Below are positions 8,640-18,003 of a DNA stretch of 64,000 nt, one piece after another (position 1 is the stretch's first letter; every line of letters begins with the position of its first letter). Origin of the DNA: Candidatus Sedimenticola sp. (ex Thyasira tokunagai) (GTDB lineage Bacteria > Pseudomonadota > Gammaproteobacteria > Chromatiales > Chromatiaceae); NCBI GenBank assembly GCA_037318855.1, contig CP134874.1, positions 4,217,001 through 4,281,000 on the forward strand, given 5' to 3'. A program made the position numbers and the translations under genes. The notes beneath the pieces are model-generated. The model was not told the DNA's origin and did no database searches. It saw nothing but the letters and a program-made list of their open reading frames with translations.

Positions 8640-8823
8640 CTACTTCTCAACTCTCTTTTGCAAATGCTTCTCCAGCATCTTCGCACTCTTGAGAAAGCGC
8701 GAATAGGCGTGACTCATAGCCAATACAAAACCATAGAGCCCACCGGTGATATGCCGTTTAAAGAGGTAAGCCTTGAGAAAATCGAAGGGAAAAGCGAACA
8801 GCAGACGTAGCGCTAACGACGAT
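8640..8823 (-). pseudogene. 3' fragment of GT2 glycosyltransferase split by IS3-family element
   Basis: On the minus strand this encodes about 60 residues ending at TAG 8640-8642: SLALRLLFAFPFDFLKAY, then LFKRHITGGLYGFVLAMSHA and a lysine-rich tail. That is the amphipathic C-terminus of WaaE/KdtX-type LPS-core glycosyltransferases. It is in frame with the 5' part at 10477-11090 once the inserted element is removed (junction codons gcc ccc tc|a tcg tcg). It has no start of its own and should be considered dead unless the element is lost. Confidence 0.8.
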
Positions 8824-8846
8824 TATCAAGATAGTTGTCCAATTCT

Positions 8847-9914
8847 CTACGCTGCTTCGTCTCTAATTCCAGCTCCTCTCGAGTCCTGATTCTCCGGGTT
8901 CAGCCATACTTCACCGACTGGCGTCCAGTTCCGTGTTTCTCTACTCCAACGCTCTGGGTTTCGTTGCTTTGCAGCTTCGTAGACCGTCTCCCGATTCGCA
9001 AGAATCGACAGCTCCACACCACTATGACGTTGGGCGGGTGTCACGAACTGAATCCCGCTGTGACGGTGCTCTTCGTTATACCAGCGAATGAAATTGTAAA
9101 CCCAGTCACGCGCAGCATCTAAGCTCTCAAACGGTTTCGACGGAAATGCCGGTGTGTATTTCATTGTCCCAAACAAACTCTCAGAATAGGGGTTGTCGTT
9201 GCTCACCGAAGGGCGACTGAATGACGGCACTACACCCAACTTTTGCAGTGTCGCCAGCATGGTTGCACCTTTCATCGGTGATCCATTATCAGAGTGAAGC
9301 ACCAGCCCACGTTCATGGATACCCTCCGTCAGGCAGGCTTTACGGATCAACAGCGAGGCATTATCAGCTGTCTCATTTTCGTGGATTTCCCACCCGACAA
9401 TCTTGCGGCTGTAGATGTCCATCACTAGGTAAAGCCTGTAGAACATTCCGGTGATGGTCGTTGCCAAGAATGTGATATCCCAACTCCATACCTGATTCGG
9501 GGCTGTAGCCTTGTAAGCCGCTGGCTTGCTCACTCGCCTCGGTGCTTGCACTCTCCCACGGCGATGCAACTGATCTTCCTCCTTCAGTACCCTGTAAAAG
9601 CTGGACTCGGAAGCGATATAGGTGTCTTTGTCGGCCAGTGCCGGTACGATCTGTGATGGCGGTAGGCTTTGGTATGCTTCCTCATTACACGTCTCCAGGA
9701 TTCGCTGTCGCTCCTCCGGTTTCAGTTTGTTCGCGGGCTCTGGGCGTTTAACATCCGGTCGGCCATCGGCATTGACCGCATCACCATCAGTCCAGCGCTT
9801 ATAGGTGCGCAGACTGATCTCCAGTACCTCGCAGGCTTTTTGCGCTGATGCACCGGCACCTACCGCTTCTTCGATCAATTCAACAGCTCTACGGCGATCT
9901 GGGACATTGATCAT
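8847..9914 (-). CDS. IS3-family transposase OrfB (DDE integrase core)
   Basis: 355 residues. An N-terminal helix-turn-helix region (KACEVLEISLRTYKRW) precedes an HTH_21-like segment and an rve integrase core. Catalytic acids are visible: D in VWSWDITFL, D in LHSDNGSPM and E in NDNPYSESLFGTMKY. The C-terminus has the usual YNEEHRHSGI motif. It starts by ATGA overlap with orfA rather than by an obvious slippery frameshift site, which is less common in IS3 elements. It cuts and joins DNA ends of the element at 8824-10476. Confidence 0.93.
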   Translation of the reverse strand: MINVPDRRRAVELIEEAVGAGASAQKACEVLEISLRTYKRWTDGDAVNADGRPDVKRPEPANKLKPEERQRILETCNEEAYQSLPPSQIVPALADKDTYIASESSFYRVLKEEDQLHRRGRVQAPRRVSKPAAYKATAPNQVWSWDITFLATTITGMFYRLYLVMDIYSRKIVGWEIHENETADNASLLIRKACLTEGIHERGLVLHSDNGSPMKGATMLATLQKLGVVPSFSRPSVSNDNPYSESLFGTMKYTPAFPSKPFESLDAARDWVYNFIRWYNEEHRHSGIQFVTPAQRHSGVELSILANRETVYEAAKQRNPERWSRETRNWTPVGEVWLNPENQDSRGAGIRDEAA

Positions 9915-10405
9915 TCTTCCTCTCCGTCCCCCCAGATCGCCTGGGCTTTTTTTCTCAGAACCAGTAGGGCTGCGGTTTCAGCTAGCGCTTTCTCTTTGCG
10001 GTTAAGATCTCGCTCCAACTCTTTGATCCGCTTCTCATCCACTTTACGGATATCCTTTAACCGCTTGTTCTGATTTCGATCCCAGTCATTCGCTTGTTCA
10101 CAGGCTTCTCGCCACTCACCGATCTGTTCGGCATACAGTCCACGCTCACGACAGTAAGCGGATAGCTCAGCCTCATTCATTGGTGCAGTCTCAACAACCG
10201 CTGTGAACTTATCTGTGGCACTCCATCCGGTGGGAGTGCTGTCTCCATCAGGCATCAATCGCCCTTCAGCACGGGCTGCTTTTCTCCAGTTGTACAGCGT
10301 GCCTTCGCAGATCCCTTCCTCCTTGGATATCTCTGGTATCGTTTTATTGTTCGGCGGCAGCATCTTTTTCAGTACCGATTCTTTCCGCTCTTTTGGATAA
10401 CCCAT
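9911..10405 (-). CDS. IS3-family transposase OrfA (helix-turn-helix subunit)
   Basis: 164 residues. The N-terminus (ERKESVLKKMLPPNNKTIPE followed by GICEGTLYNWRKAARAEG) is a Tnp_1/HTH_8-type DNA-binding domain. The C-terminal third is a long charged coiled coil rich in Lys, Glu and Arg, the leucine-zipper-like dimerisation region. It is longer than the roughly 100 residues usual for IS3 OrfA because of an inserted middle section. It is translated just before OrfB, overlapping by 4 bp, and recognises the element's ends. Confidence 0.88.
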   Translation of the reverse strand: MGYPKERKESVLKKMLPPNNKTIPEISKEEGICEGTLYNWRKAARAEGRLMPDGDSTPTGWSATDKFTAVVETAPMNEAELSAYCRERGLYAEQIGEWREACEQANDWDRNQNKRLKDIRKVDEKRIKELERDLNRKEKALAETAALLVLRKKAQAIWGDGEEE

Positions 10406-10476
10406 TTATTGCTCTCTATGCCCACTCTCATTGGTTATTGAAGTCCCATCCTACCGGGTGGACAACTATCCTGACA

Positions 10477-11090
10477 GAGGGGGCTAATACCCAGTAAGGC
10501 TTCAGCCGCTGCTCACTCGCCTGCAGGCTGGTGTAGCGGTTGAACTTGTCCACATAGTGGCCAACATCGGGAGAAGAGTAGTGCAGACAGGGCGCCTGCA
10601 ACCGCCCCACATCACCCTCCCGCTCGGGGGTGATCGCATCCCAGGTGGGGTGATCGGGGAAGCGCGCCACCTCGCTGTCATAGAGACGGATCACACTATT
10701 GTACTCACTCAGCAGTCGCGGCTTCTGGTGAAAAGCGTAGACGGTGGTCACCTTGATGCGGTACATCGGCAGGGGAGGCTCTCCTGTGGCAAAGAGTGAG
10801 TGGACCTCCTGCTGCAGCTCGGTACTCAACACCTCGTCAGCATCGATATTGAGCAGCCAGCGGTTACGACACTGCTCCTCGGCAAAGCGTTTCTGCTGTC
10901 CATAGCCCGGCCACTCGTTAAACAGCACCCGGGCACCCCGTGCCTCGGCGATGTCACAGGTGTCATCACTGGACCCTGAGTCGACCACGATCACCTCATC
11001 GGCCAACTCGCGAACGCTATCGATCACCTCACCAATACAGCGCGCCTCATTTTTGGCAATAATAAAGACCGAAAGCGGCAACTTATCCAT
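10477..11090 (-). pseudogene. 5' fragment of GT2 (WaaE/KdtX-like) LPS-core glycosyltransferase
   Basis: From ATG 11090 (MDKLPLSVFIIAKNEARCI) this holds the GT-A domain: FIIAKNEARCIGEVIDS, VVDSGSSDDT (nucleotide-binding DxSxD), LNIDADEVLS (DxD metal site) and the family-typical YNSVIRLYDS region. The frame then runs into the IS3-family element at about residue 205 and ends artificially at 10428. The C-terminus lies at 8640-8823; the two parts would make about 265 residues. The start lies at the edge of the 250-bp structured repeat at 11089-11335; an upstream start at 11120 would be encoded inside that repeat and is disfavoured. Loss of this enzyme should shorten or alter the LPS core. Confidence 0.85.
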
Positions 11091-11335
11091 AATCCTAGAA
11101 TCCTCAGTTGACCGCTCCACTCTACGGGCAAGGCATTGATTTTAATTGCACTGACTGTGATCACCTATTTCACCCTTGGGGTGAATTACGCTACAGGGCG
11201 GATAGCACACTTGCGGCGATGCATTAGGTTGTTACAACTCCTTGGTATAGAACAACTATTCCTCGTCGTTGTGCCTTGTACTGCACCGCCGCAGGTGCAC
11301 TCTCCACCCTGTCCAACTGAGGATTCCAGGATAAT
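11089..11335. repeat. Structured ~250-bp element, copy 1
   Basis: Imperfect inverted ends of about 25 bp share ATCCTrGAATCCTCAGTTG. An inner stem pairs CACTTGCGGCG (about 11209-11219) with CGCCGCAGGTG (11287-11297), and a small hairpin GGTATAG-aacaa-CTATTCC lies at the centre. Related copies lie at 22711-22960 and 38438-38733. The left end touches the start codon of the split GT2 gene, so on the minus strand the element forms its 5' leader and supplies a GAGG/AGGA Shine-Dalgarno-like stretch. No ORF in it looks real. Confidence 0.85.
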
Positions 11336-11347
11336 AGAGCCCACCCA

Positions 11348-12472
11348 TTACCGCTCCCCCGCCAGCCGCAGGTAGAGCGCCAACGTATCCTCCAGCATCC
11401 GCGATTTCAGGTAACGGCTATTCTCCGCCGGTTCAGGCGCCTCCCCCCTGGCGATCACCATCAACTTTTCCGCCGCTGCAGCCATATTTCCAAGCCCCAC
11501 CTTACCAAACGGATAGAGTGTCTCCATCACCTCGCCTACACCACCGTGATCATAACCCACCACCGGCACCCCCAGCGACAGCGCCTCCAGAGTGGTACGG
11601 CCGAAGGATTCCGGCTTGGTGGAGAGAGACATCACCGCATCGCAACGACTGAATATCTCACGCACATCCGCACGGTGCCCGGTAAAGACGATCTCTTCTC
11701 CAAGCCCCCGTTGAGCCACCGCCCGATGAATCTCCTTGGCATAAGCTAGTCGCCGTGGATCCTCACCACCGACAATCAGACCGGTCACCGCCAACCCTTG
11801 GCACTTCAGGATATCCACCACTTCAAGAAAGTCATGATGCCCTTTCAAACGGGTCATACGCCCCGGCAGAGCAACTACAAACCGCCCTTGGAGTTGAGGA
11901 AACTGCCCCTGCCACTCTGCCAGCCACTCATGCGAGGGCTCGAAGCCGCGAGGAAACTCCTTGGAATCGACCCCACGATAGACCACCTTCACAGAGGAGA
12001 GATCGGTCTGCGGGTAGTTCTCCTCGATATAGCGCCTGACGGTATCCGATACTGCAATCACCCGCTCACCCCGAGTCATCACCGCACTGTAGGCAGAAAC
12101 CGAGTGAAGGCCGTGCAGCGTAGTGACCAGTCGTGGCCGCTGGTTTGGATTCATGCCACGCCACGCCAACCAGACAACCCAGGCCGGTGCACGGGAGCGG
12201 ACATGGAGAATATCCACCTGCTGCTCAAGGAGAAACCTGCGCAAAGGCCAGATATGGCGCAACGTCCAGAGCGATTTACTACCGATGCCCCAGCTGTAGT
12301 GCCTACTGCCCTGTGACTCCAGCGTCTTAACCAGCCGACCACCTGCCGACATAACCAGAGAGCGATGGCCGAGGCGCACCAGCTCAGCGGCCACCTCCAG
12401 GGTACCCTTTTCTACGCCGCCACCCTCCAGGGCCGGCAACACCTGTAGAACTGTCAGTCGCTTTTCAGCCAT
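11348..12472 (-). CDS. Glycosyltransferase family 4 protein
   Basis: 374 residues from ATG 12472 (MAEKRLTVLQVLPALEGGGV); an ATG five codons earlier is possible. A GT-B enzyme: glycine-rich EGGGVEKGTLEVA near the N-terminus, the acceptor-domain 'VDILHVRSRAPAW', and the donor-domain signature PESFGRTTLEALSLGVPVVG with the E-x7-E motif. Members add sugars to the LPS core or to exopolysaccharide using NDP-sugars. It overlaps the 3' end of the ELM1-family gene by 19 bp and is followed by the split GT2 gene, so all belong to one LPS-core operon on the minus strand. The exact sugar is unknown. Confidence 0.88.
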   Translation of the reverse strand: MAEKRLTVLQVLPALEGGGVEKGTLEVAAELVRLGHRSLVMSAGGRLVKTLESQGSRHYSWGIGSKSLWTLRHIWPLRRFLLEQQVDILHVRSRAPAWVVWLAWRGMNPNQRPRLVTTLHGLHSVSAYSAVMTRGERVIAVSDTVRRYIEENYPQTDLSSVKVVYRGVDSKEFPRGFEPSHEWLAEWQGQFPQLQGRFVVALPGRMTRLKGHHDFLEVVDILKCQGLAVTGLIVGGEDPRRLAYAKEIHRAVAQRGLGEEIVFTGHRADVREIFSRCDAVMSLSTKPESFGRTTLEALSLGVPVVGYDHGGVGEVMETLYPFGKVGLGNMAAAAEKLMVIARGEAPEPAENSRYLKSRMLEDTLALYLRLAGER

Positions 12473-13383
12473 TGTTCGTAGATCCACTCGGCACAGCGCC
12501 GCGCTTCGTTAAAGGAGCCCGCCTGAGGTTTCAACGAGCCACTGCGTTGCCACTGGATAAACGAGGTGAGCCGACCCTCTTCCTGCAACTGCGTTATGCC
12601 GCGGGTAACTCGACCCGGCCGCACCTCCGGCAGCTGCAGCAATCCCACCGCACTCCCTGACGTCAGCGCCTCATAAACCATGGAGACCGAATCCTCAGTC
12701 ACCCACACCTCCCCACTTACGGCCAACTGTCGGGTGACCCAACCTGGCTCCGTATCCCGCCACGGCACCAGGACCAGATTCGGTCGATTCACCTTCTCCA
12801 ATGTAGTAAGAAATGAGTCTGGAGTGCGCCTGGATGTTGTCAACGTAAATTGCCACTGGGGTGCGCGATCTACAATAGCGAGGATCTGTCCAAGCGTCTC
12901 TTCATCACTCCAGCCATAGTGTGCTGATAGGCCACCAATCAAGAGTAGGGTTTGCTCGCCCCCGGTCGAAGGCGACGCCTGAATGGTATTAAGCACCCCT
13001 TTGATCTGAAACAGGTTTTTCCCTGCTATGCCGTCATGCTCAGGGACAATACAGAGATCAAACAGTCGCACCGGCAGGCTGGGTTTCATCAGTACCAGGG
13101 CACGGCCACCGTAACAACGGCGGGCCGCCAGCAGGGCAAGATGGGTGGCGTGTCCGGCACCAATAATCAGATCCGGCCGAGGAAGAGCTGCACCGGAGGG
13201 AAACCGGCCCAACACCCAATCAAGCAGATGCGACCATCTTGAGCCGACGGCAATATCCAGCTGCTTTACAGGCAGCAGCGACTCCAGTGCCCGACAGAGA
13301 CCCAGGGTCTGGTTCTCATGTCCCGGTTTACCATCCAGCAGCCGCCAGATGACACACAGGTTCGCCTCTGCCGCTGCTTTCAC
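12454..13383 (-). CDS. ELM1/GtrOC1-family protein (DUF1022)
   Basis: 309 residues. The start (CVIWRLLDGKPGHENQTLGL) and blocks PDLIIGAGHATHLALLAARR, LLIGGLSAHYGW and TEDSVSMVYEALTSGSAVGLL are typical of the bacterial family annotated as 'mitochondrial fission ELM1'. The fold is GT-B-like, resembling MurG or LpxB. In proteobacteria it sits in LPS-core loci and is thought to act as a glycosyltransferase, but no activity can be assigned here. It lies between a zinc-finger gene and a GT4 gene and overlaps the latter. Confidence 0.85.
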   Translation of the reverse strand: MKAAAEANLCVIWRLLDGKPGHENQTLGLCRALESLLPVKQLDIAVGSRWSHLLDWVLGRFPSGAALPRPDLIIGAGHATHLALLAARRCYGGRALVLMKPSLPVRLFDLCIVPEHDGIAGKNLFQIKGVLNTIQASPSTGGEQTLLLIGGLSAHYGWSDEETLGQILAIVDRAPQWQFTLTTSRRTPDSFLTTLEKVNRPNLVLVPWRDTEPGWVTRQLAVSGEVWVTEDSVSMVYEALTSGSAVGLLQLPEVRPGRVTRGITQLQEEGRLTSFIQWQRSGSLKPQAGSFNEARRCAEWIYEQWLKSD

Positions 13384-13395
13384 CTTCTGATCAGA

Positions 13396-13587
13396 TCAAG
13401 CTTCTAACTCATAGCGGGCGCCACAATAGGGACACTCCGCCCATCCGCTCTTTTTGATCGCCAGGAAGACCCGGGGATGCATCTCGGTGCTACCCTCAGC
13501 TTGAGCACCGGGACAGCAGAGTGGCAGCGAGGAACGGTTTACTTTGATGATGTTCCCTGCTGCAGCTGGTTTTGTTGTTTCATTCAT
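13396..13587 (-). CDS. Zinc-finger domain protein (zf-CHCC type)
   Basis: 63 residues. Conserved layout: LPLCCPG...MHPRVFL...WAECPYCGARYEL, which gives the Cys-His-Cys-Cys zinc site of the family related to mitochondrial complex I subunit NDUFS6. The bacterial protein is found almost always beside ilvE and LPS-core genes, as here. Its function is unknown. It sits 58 bp after ilvE and 12 bp before the ELM1-like gene, so co-transcription is likely. Confidence 0.9.
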   Translation of the reverse strand: MNETTKPAAAGNIIKVNRSSLPLCCPGAQAEGSTEMHPRVFLAIKKSGWAECPYCGARYELEA

Positions 13588-13645
13588 TATTATCTACCTC
13601 TGTAAGCCCCTGAGACAAAACCAGGAGCTGAAGTTACATCAATAG

Positions 13646-14569
13646 TTACACGTAGGTAAGCCACTCGGAATTCTCATCCCGCCGCCCCTCGACCTGATCA
13701 AAGTAGAGTCCCTGCAACCGTTCAGTGATAGGGCCTCGACCACCATTACCTATAGGGCGGTTATCCACTTCACGAATTGGCGTCACTTCGGCCGCGGAGC
13801 CGGTGAAGAATGCTTCGTCGGCAATATAGACCTCATCCCGGGTAATACGCTTTTCCACCACCGGAATACCCAACTCCTCCGCCAACACAAAGAGAGTGCG
13901 ACGGGTGATACCGTCCAGTGCCGATGATAGATCAGGGGTATAGATAATACCGTTCCTAACGATAAAGACATTCTCGCCGGAGCCCTCCATCACAAACCCC
14001 TGAGAGTCGAGCAATAAAGCCTCATCATAACCGTCATCCAGCGCCTCTTTCAGCGCCAGCATGGAGTTCATGTAGTTGCCGTTGGCCTTCGCCCGGCACA
14101 TAGTGATATTGACATGGTGGCGGGTAAACGAGGAGACACGGACGCGGATACCGTTTTTCAGGTTATCATCACCCAGGTAGGCTCCCCACTCCCAGGCGGC
14201 GACCATGGTATGCACTTTGAGGTTATCGGCGCGCAACCCCATGCCCTCGGAGCCAAGAAAACACATTGGCCGAAGGTAGGCGGAATCAAGATTATTGACT
14301 CTAACCGCCTCAATCTGAGCTTGGTTCAGTGTCTCCGCATCATAGGGAATATTCATACCCAGGATATGGGCGGACTGAAACAGACGGTCAGTGTGATCCT
14401 GTAGCCGGAAAATAGCGGCTCCCTTATCTGTTTTATAGGCGCGCACCCCCTCAAAAACCCCCATTCCGTAGTGAAGGGTATGAGTGAGCACATGCACCTT
14501 GGCCTCACGCCAGGGCACCATCTCGCCATCCAGCCAGATCCACCCGTCTCTATCCGCGAATGATGACAT
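13646..14569 (-). CDS. ilvE: Branched-chain amino acid aminotransferase
   Basis: 307 residues, the standard length for class IV IlvE. Family features: GMGVFEGVRAY near the N-terminus, LRPMCFLGSEGMGL, the PLP-lysine region CRAKANGNYMNSMLALKEA, and the cofactor-binding EGSGENVFIVRNG. It catalyses the last, reversible step of valine, leucine and isoleucine synthesis with glutamate as amino donor. It heads the minus-strand run into zf-CHCC, ELM1 and glycosyltransferase genes. Upstream (14570-14845) there is only repeat DNA, so its promoter must lie within or next to that. Confidence 0.96.
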   Translation of the reverse strand: MSSFADRDGWIWLDGEMVPWREAKVHVLTHTLHYGMGVFEGVRAYKTDKGAAIFRLQDHTDRLFQSAHILGMNIPYDAETLNQAQIEAVRVNNLDSAYLRPMCFLGSEGMGLRADNLKVHTMVAAWEWGAYLGDDNLKNGIRVRVSSFTRHHVNITMCRAKANGNYMNSMLALKEALDDGYDEALLLDSQGFVMEGSGENVFIVRNGIIYTPDLSSALDGITRRTLFVLAEELGIPVVEKRITRDEVYIADEAFFTGSAAEVTPIREVDNRPIGNGGRGPITERLQGLYFDQVEGRRDENSEWLTYV

Positions 14570-14668
14570 TTTCCGTCTCCAGTAACTCTTTGTCTTATTG
14601 AAAAGTAACTATTTAGCACATCGCTGAGCACCACGCTTACCATCAGGCACTCAGTGCTAATTAAATCA

Positions 14669-14834
14669 GTCAGTGGCTATGCACAATAGTATAGTTCTTA
14701 AGCACTCTCTCCATAGAAATAAAGTGCATCTGTAGGGGCGAATTTATTCGCGATCAGGCTTCGCAGCATGCTCTTCGCGAACAAGTTCGCTCCTACAGTC
14801 GATTCCCTGATTATTGTGCACAGCCATTAATCAG
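14669..14834. repeat. Inverted-repeat element enclosing a REP palindrome
   Basis: The outer arms GTGGCTATGCACAATAGT (about 14673-14690) and its near complement ATTATTGTGCACAGCCATTA (about 14811-14830) face each other. Between them, 14732-14796 is a palindrome of the GTAGGRGCGAAcTTrTTCGCGA type that recurs at 22974-23037, 28993-29054 and 32859-32922. It looks like a short hairpin element or a REP pair captured inside one. No ORF. Confidence 0.65.
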
Positions 14835-15040
14835 TAATTCTAAACCTAGGAGCCTGTCCGAGAATAGAGAACCTACTGCGGAAAAACTCTTTTGGCCCAT
14901 TTTTCCGATCATTTTCGTTGAATAAGAGCGGCTATTCGCCTCAAATGATTAAAAAAATGGGCTCAATATGGCTTTCCCTCGCTACGGCTCCTATTCTCGG
15001 ACAGGGAGTTATAGTCAAATCTGGTGTTTAACCAGTTGAA

Positions 15041-16164
15041 TCAAGCGGCGACCTGATCGACTTCTGTTACCTCAACACCCTCTTTAAATTTGATTCCGGT
15101 TATCACCTTCGCCAAGTAATCGAAACCCCGTAATCGTCTCCACTTCTTCTCGGCACACAGGCCGAGTTTGAACATCATGTGTAACATGCCGTCACGCGAT
15201 AGGCAGCCCTTGGAACGCTTAGTTCGATGGCGGATTGTCCCGAAGGTTGATTCAATCAGATTGCTGGTCCGAATGCTCTGCCAGTGCTGTGCCGGAAAGT
15301 GATAGAAAGCCATCAGTTCCTCTCGGTCTTTGTGCAGACAGATGGCAGCCTTCGGATACTTCGGCTCATACGTTTTGATAAACAGATCAAAGGCCTTTTC
15401 CCGCATCGGCCTGAGTCTCCGCCTGCCAGATGTTATGCAGTGCCTGCTTCGCTTTCGGCTGAGCTGACTTTGGCGAGGCAGTTCAGCACGTTCATGGTCT
15501 TGTGCATCCAGCAAGCTCTGCGTGGACTCCCGCACACCATCCTCAATTGCCAGAAAATGCTTCTCACCACGCTCATTCACACCGATCACCACCAGGGCAC
15601 ACAGCTTCGTCTGCTCTGCTCTCAGTCCGCTGTAGACACCGTCTGCCCACACATACACCCAATGCTCCTTATCCAGGCGCTCCTCACACCAGCTCCGATA
15701 TTCTTCTGCCCAGACCTGCTTCAGACGCGATACCGTGCTGGCCGACAAGCCTGTTGCATCCGGACACCAGCACTTTCAGGGCCTCACCCATCTCACCACT
15801 GGAAATCCCCTTCAGGTAGAGCCACGGCAGCGCCACCTTCCAGTGACTTCGTCTTGCGTACATACGGCGGTACCAGCGCTGATCGGAACGTCACCGGCTC
15901 GCCGGTCTTCGCTCGAACTTTGGGGATCTCGACCGTGACCGGCCCCAATCCTGTCTGCAGTTTACGAGCTGGCAGATGACCATTACGCACCACACCCGCC
16001 TTGCCATCCTCTGTCCGTCGCTCGGTGTGCTCCGCCAACAGCTCCAGCAGCTCTGCCTCTACCGCCTGGTAGATCAACTGCTCTGCACCGCTTCTCAGCA
16101 ACTCTGTCGGCGGATCGATAATCGTATCTCGACCTGCCAGCTTAACAACGTTATTCTTACTCAT
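15041..16164 (-). pseudogene. IS256-family transposase, copy 1 (frameshifted, internal deletion)
   Basis: The N-terminal part (15793-16164, MSKNNVVKLAGRDTI...) goes out of frame in the SLEGGAAVALPEG region, where an extra base is present compared with copy 2. A second 2-bp loss precedes the DATGLSASTVSRL segment. The C-terminal part (15041-15748) lacks about 130-150 bp that in copy 2 encodes LAIGDGAMGFWAALEE, the stretch around a catalytic Asp. The rest matches copy 2 almost base for base, including the C-terminal E region (NLIESTFGTIRHRTK). Inactive. Confidence 0.9.
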
Positions 16165-16265
16165 GGTGGCGTATCTCCAATGGTTGTTTTGATGTCTCGC
16201 AACAACAAATCAACCAGATACGCCGCCCTTTTCAACTACTCAAACACCAGATTCAGTTATAACTC

Positions 16266-16614
16266 CTCGGAAAGTAACCCATATTTATGGTCTGACTTCC
16301 CTTAGTGGTTCAGCAAGTTATAAGCAAACTCAGCAAAACCTGGGGGGATCAGGCCTCTTTCCTTACCGGGTAACGTGGCAGCAGTGATATGGTTTCGACT
16401 GTACAGCTACTTGGTATGGCAAGGTGAACCTATAAAGCTTTTTTCTGGTGGGAAAATAGTATGAAATAATTTATGACCTGTAAGTGCCCAAAAGGCTATT
16501 GAAATAAATTATGTTATTTGATACGAGGACTCCCTCGTAATGACAGTCATGAATAAACAAGCAAAGTTGATTAGTCCCGGGTAGTGATCAGGGCACCCAG
16601 TTTCGAGTTATAGT
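16266..16614. other. Spacer between the two IS256 copies
   Basis: 349 bp with no ORF of note. It begins ctcggaaagtaacc and ends gggcacccagtttc, is of mixed composition, and shows no repeat shared with the rest of the window. If the structure is a composite transposon this would be its cargo remnant. I recognise no gene, RNA or operator in it. Confidence 0.4.
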
Positions 16615-16639
16615 CAAATCTGGTGTTTAACCAGTTGAA

Positions 16640-17889
16640 TCAAGCGGCGACCTGATCGACTCCTGTTACCTCAACACCATCTTTAAATTTGATTCCGGTT
16701 ATCACCTTCGCCAGGTAACCGAAACCCCGTAATCGTCTCCACTTCTTCTCGGCACACAGGCCGAGTTTGAACATCATGTGTAGCATGCCGTCACGCGATA
16801 GGCAGCCCTTGGAACGCTTGGTTCGATGGCGGATTGTCCCGAAGGTTGATTCAATCGGATTGCTGGTCCGAATGCTCTGCCAGTGCTGTGCCGGAAAGTG
16901 ATAGAAAGCCATCAGTTCCTCTCGGTCTTTGTGCAGACAGATGGCAGCCTTCGGATACTTCGGCTCATACGTTTTGATAAACAGATCAAAGGCCTTTTCC
17001 GCATCGGCCTGAGTCTCCGCCTGCCAGATGTTATGCAGTGCCTGCTTCGCTTTCGGCTGAGCTGTCTTTGGCAGGCAGTTCAGCACGTTCATGGTCTTGT
17101 GCATCCAGCAGCGCTGCTGGCGCGTCTCAGGATATACTTCCTCCAGCGCAGCCCAGAAGCCCATGGCACCGTCACCGATCGCCAATTTGGGCGGGTTCAG
17201 TCCGCGTGACTTCAGCTTCAACAGTACCTCCCGCCAGCTCTGCGTGGACTCCCGCACACCATCCTCAATTGCCAGAAAATGCTTCTCACCACGCTCATTC
17301 ACACCGATCACCACCAGGGCACACAGCTTCGTCTGCTCTGCTCTCAGTCCGCTGTAGACACCGTCTGCCCACACATACACCCAATGCTCCTTATCCAGGC
17401 GCTCCTCACACCAGCTCCGATATTCTTCTGCCCAGACCTGCTTCAGACGCGATACCGTGCTGGCCGACAAAAGCCTGTTGCATCCGGACCCACCAGCACT
17501 TTCAGGGCCTCACCCATCTCACCACTGGAAATCCCCTTCAGGTAGAGCCACGGCAGCGCCGCTTCCAGTGACTTCGTCTTGCGTACATACGGCGGTACCA
17601 GAGCTGATCGGAACGTCACCGGCTCGCCGGTCTTCGCTCGAACTTTGGGGATCTCGACCCTGACCGGCCCCAATCCTGTCTGCAGTTTACGAGCTGGCAG
17701 ATGACCATTACGCACCACACCCGCCTTGCCATCCTCTGTCCGTCGCTCGGTGTGCTCCGCCAACAGCTCCAGCAACTCTGCCTCTACCGCCTGGTAGATC
17801 AACTGCTCTGCACCGCTTCTCAGCAACTCTGTCAGCGGATCGATAATCGTATCTCGACCTGCCAGCTTAACAACGTTATTCTTACTCAT
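16640..17889 (-). pseudogene. IS256-family transposase, copy 2 (single +2 frameshift)
   Basis: Read across one frame change this gives a full mutator-type transposase of about 400 residues. The 5' part is 17443-17889 (MSKNNVVKLAGRDTI through GPDATG) and the 3' part is 16640-17470 (SASTVSRLKQVWAEE to the end). The break is two extra T residues in ggcttttgtcgg, where copy 1 has ggcttgtcgg. The DDE residues sit in VWADGVYSG, LAIGDGAMGFW and the SNPIESTFGTIR region. Only this one lesion inactivates it, so decay is recent. Could be a sequencing error; raw reads would decide. Confidence 0.88.
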
Positions 17890-18003
17890 GGTGGCGTATC
17901 TCCAATGGTTGTTTTGATGTCTCGCAACAACAAATCAACCAGATACGCCGCCCTTTTTCAACTACTCAAACACCAGATTCAGTTATAACTCTCGGACAGG
18001 CTC

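Larger units (their letters stand above)
8824..10476 (-). mobile_element. IS3-family insertion sequence (~1.65 kb) inside a glycosyltransferase gene
   Basis: The two ends are imperfect inverted repeats of about 18 bp: TATCAAGATAGTTGTCCA on the left and the complement of TGTCAGGATAGTTGTCCA on the right. The inside carries overlapping orfA and orfB with an ATGA junction. The flanking trinucleotides GAT and GAG differ by one base, so the target duplication is at best imperfect. Both reading frames of the element look intact, so it may still be active. Confidence 0.85.
15006..17991 (-). mobile_element. Composite-transposon-like pair of IS256-type copies with 9-bp target duplication
   Basis: Two direct copies (15006-16265 and 16615-17991) bracket a 349-bp spacer. 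Each has GAGTTATA...ATCTGGTGTTT-type inverted ends. The nonamer TCGGACAGG lies immediately outside both outer ends (14997-15005 and 17992-18000), as expected if the whole block inserted as one unit; 8-9 bp is normal for IS256. The bases inside (after 16265 and before 16615) do not match each other, though the right flank of copy 1 (tcggaaag) resembles the duplication. Transposition as a unit or recombination between separate insertions both remain possible. Neither transposase is intact. Confidence 0.75.

Noticed and set aside
11136..11375. Plus-strand frame in structured element copy 1 (and 22824-23015 in copy 2)
   Set aside because: The frame is not kept between copies; the conserved feature is pairing, not coding.
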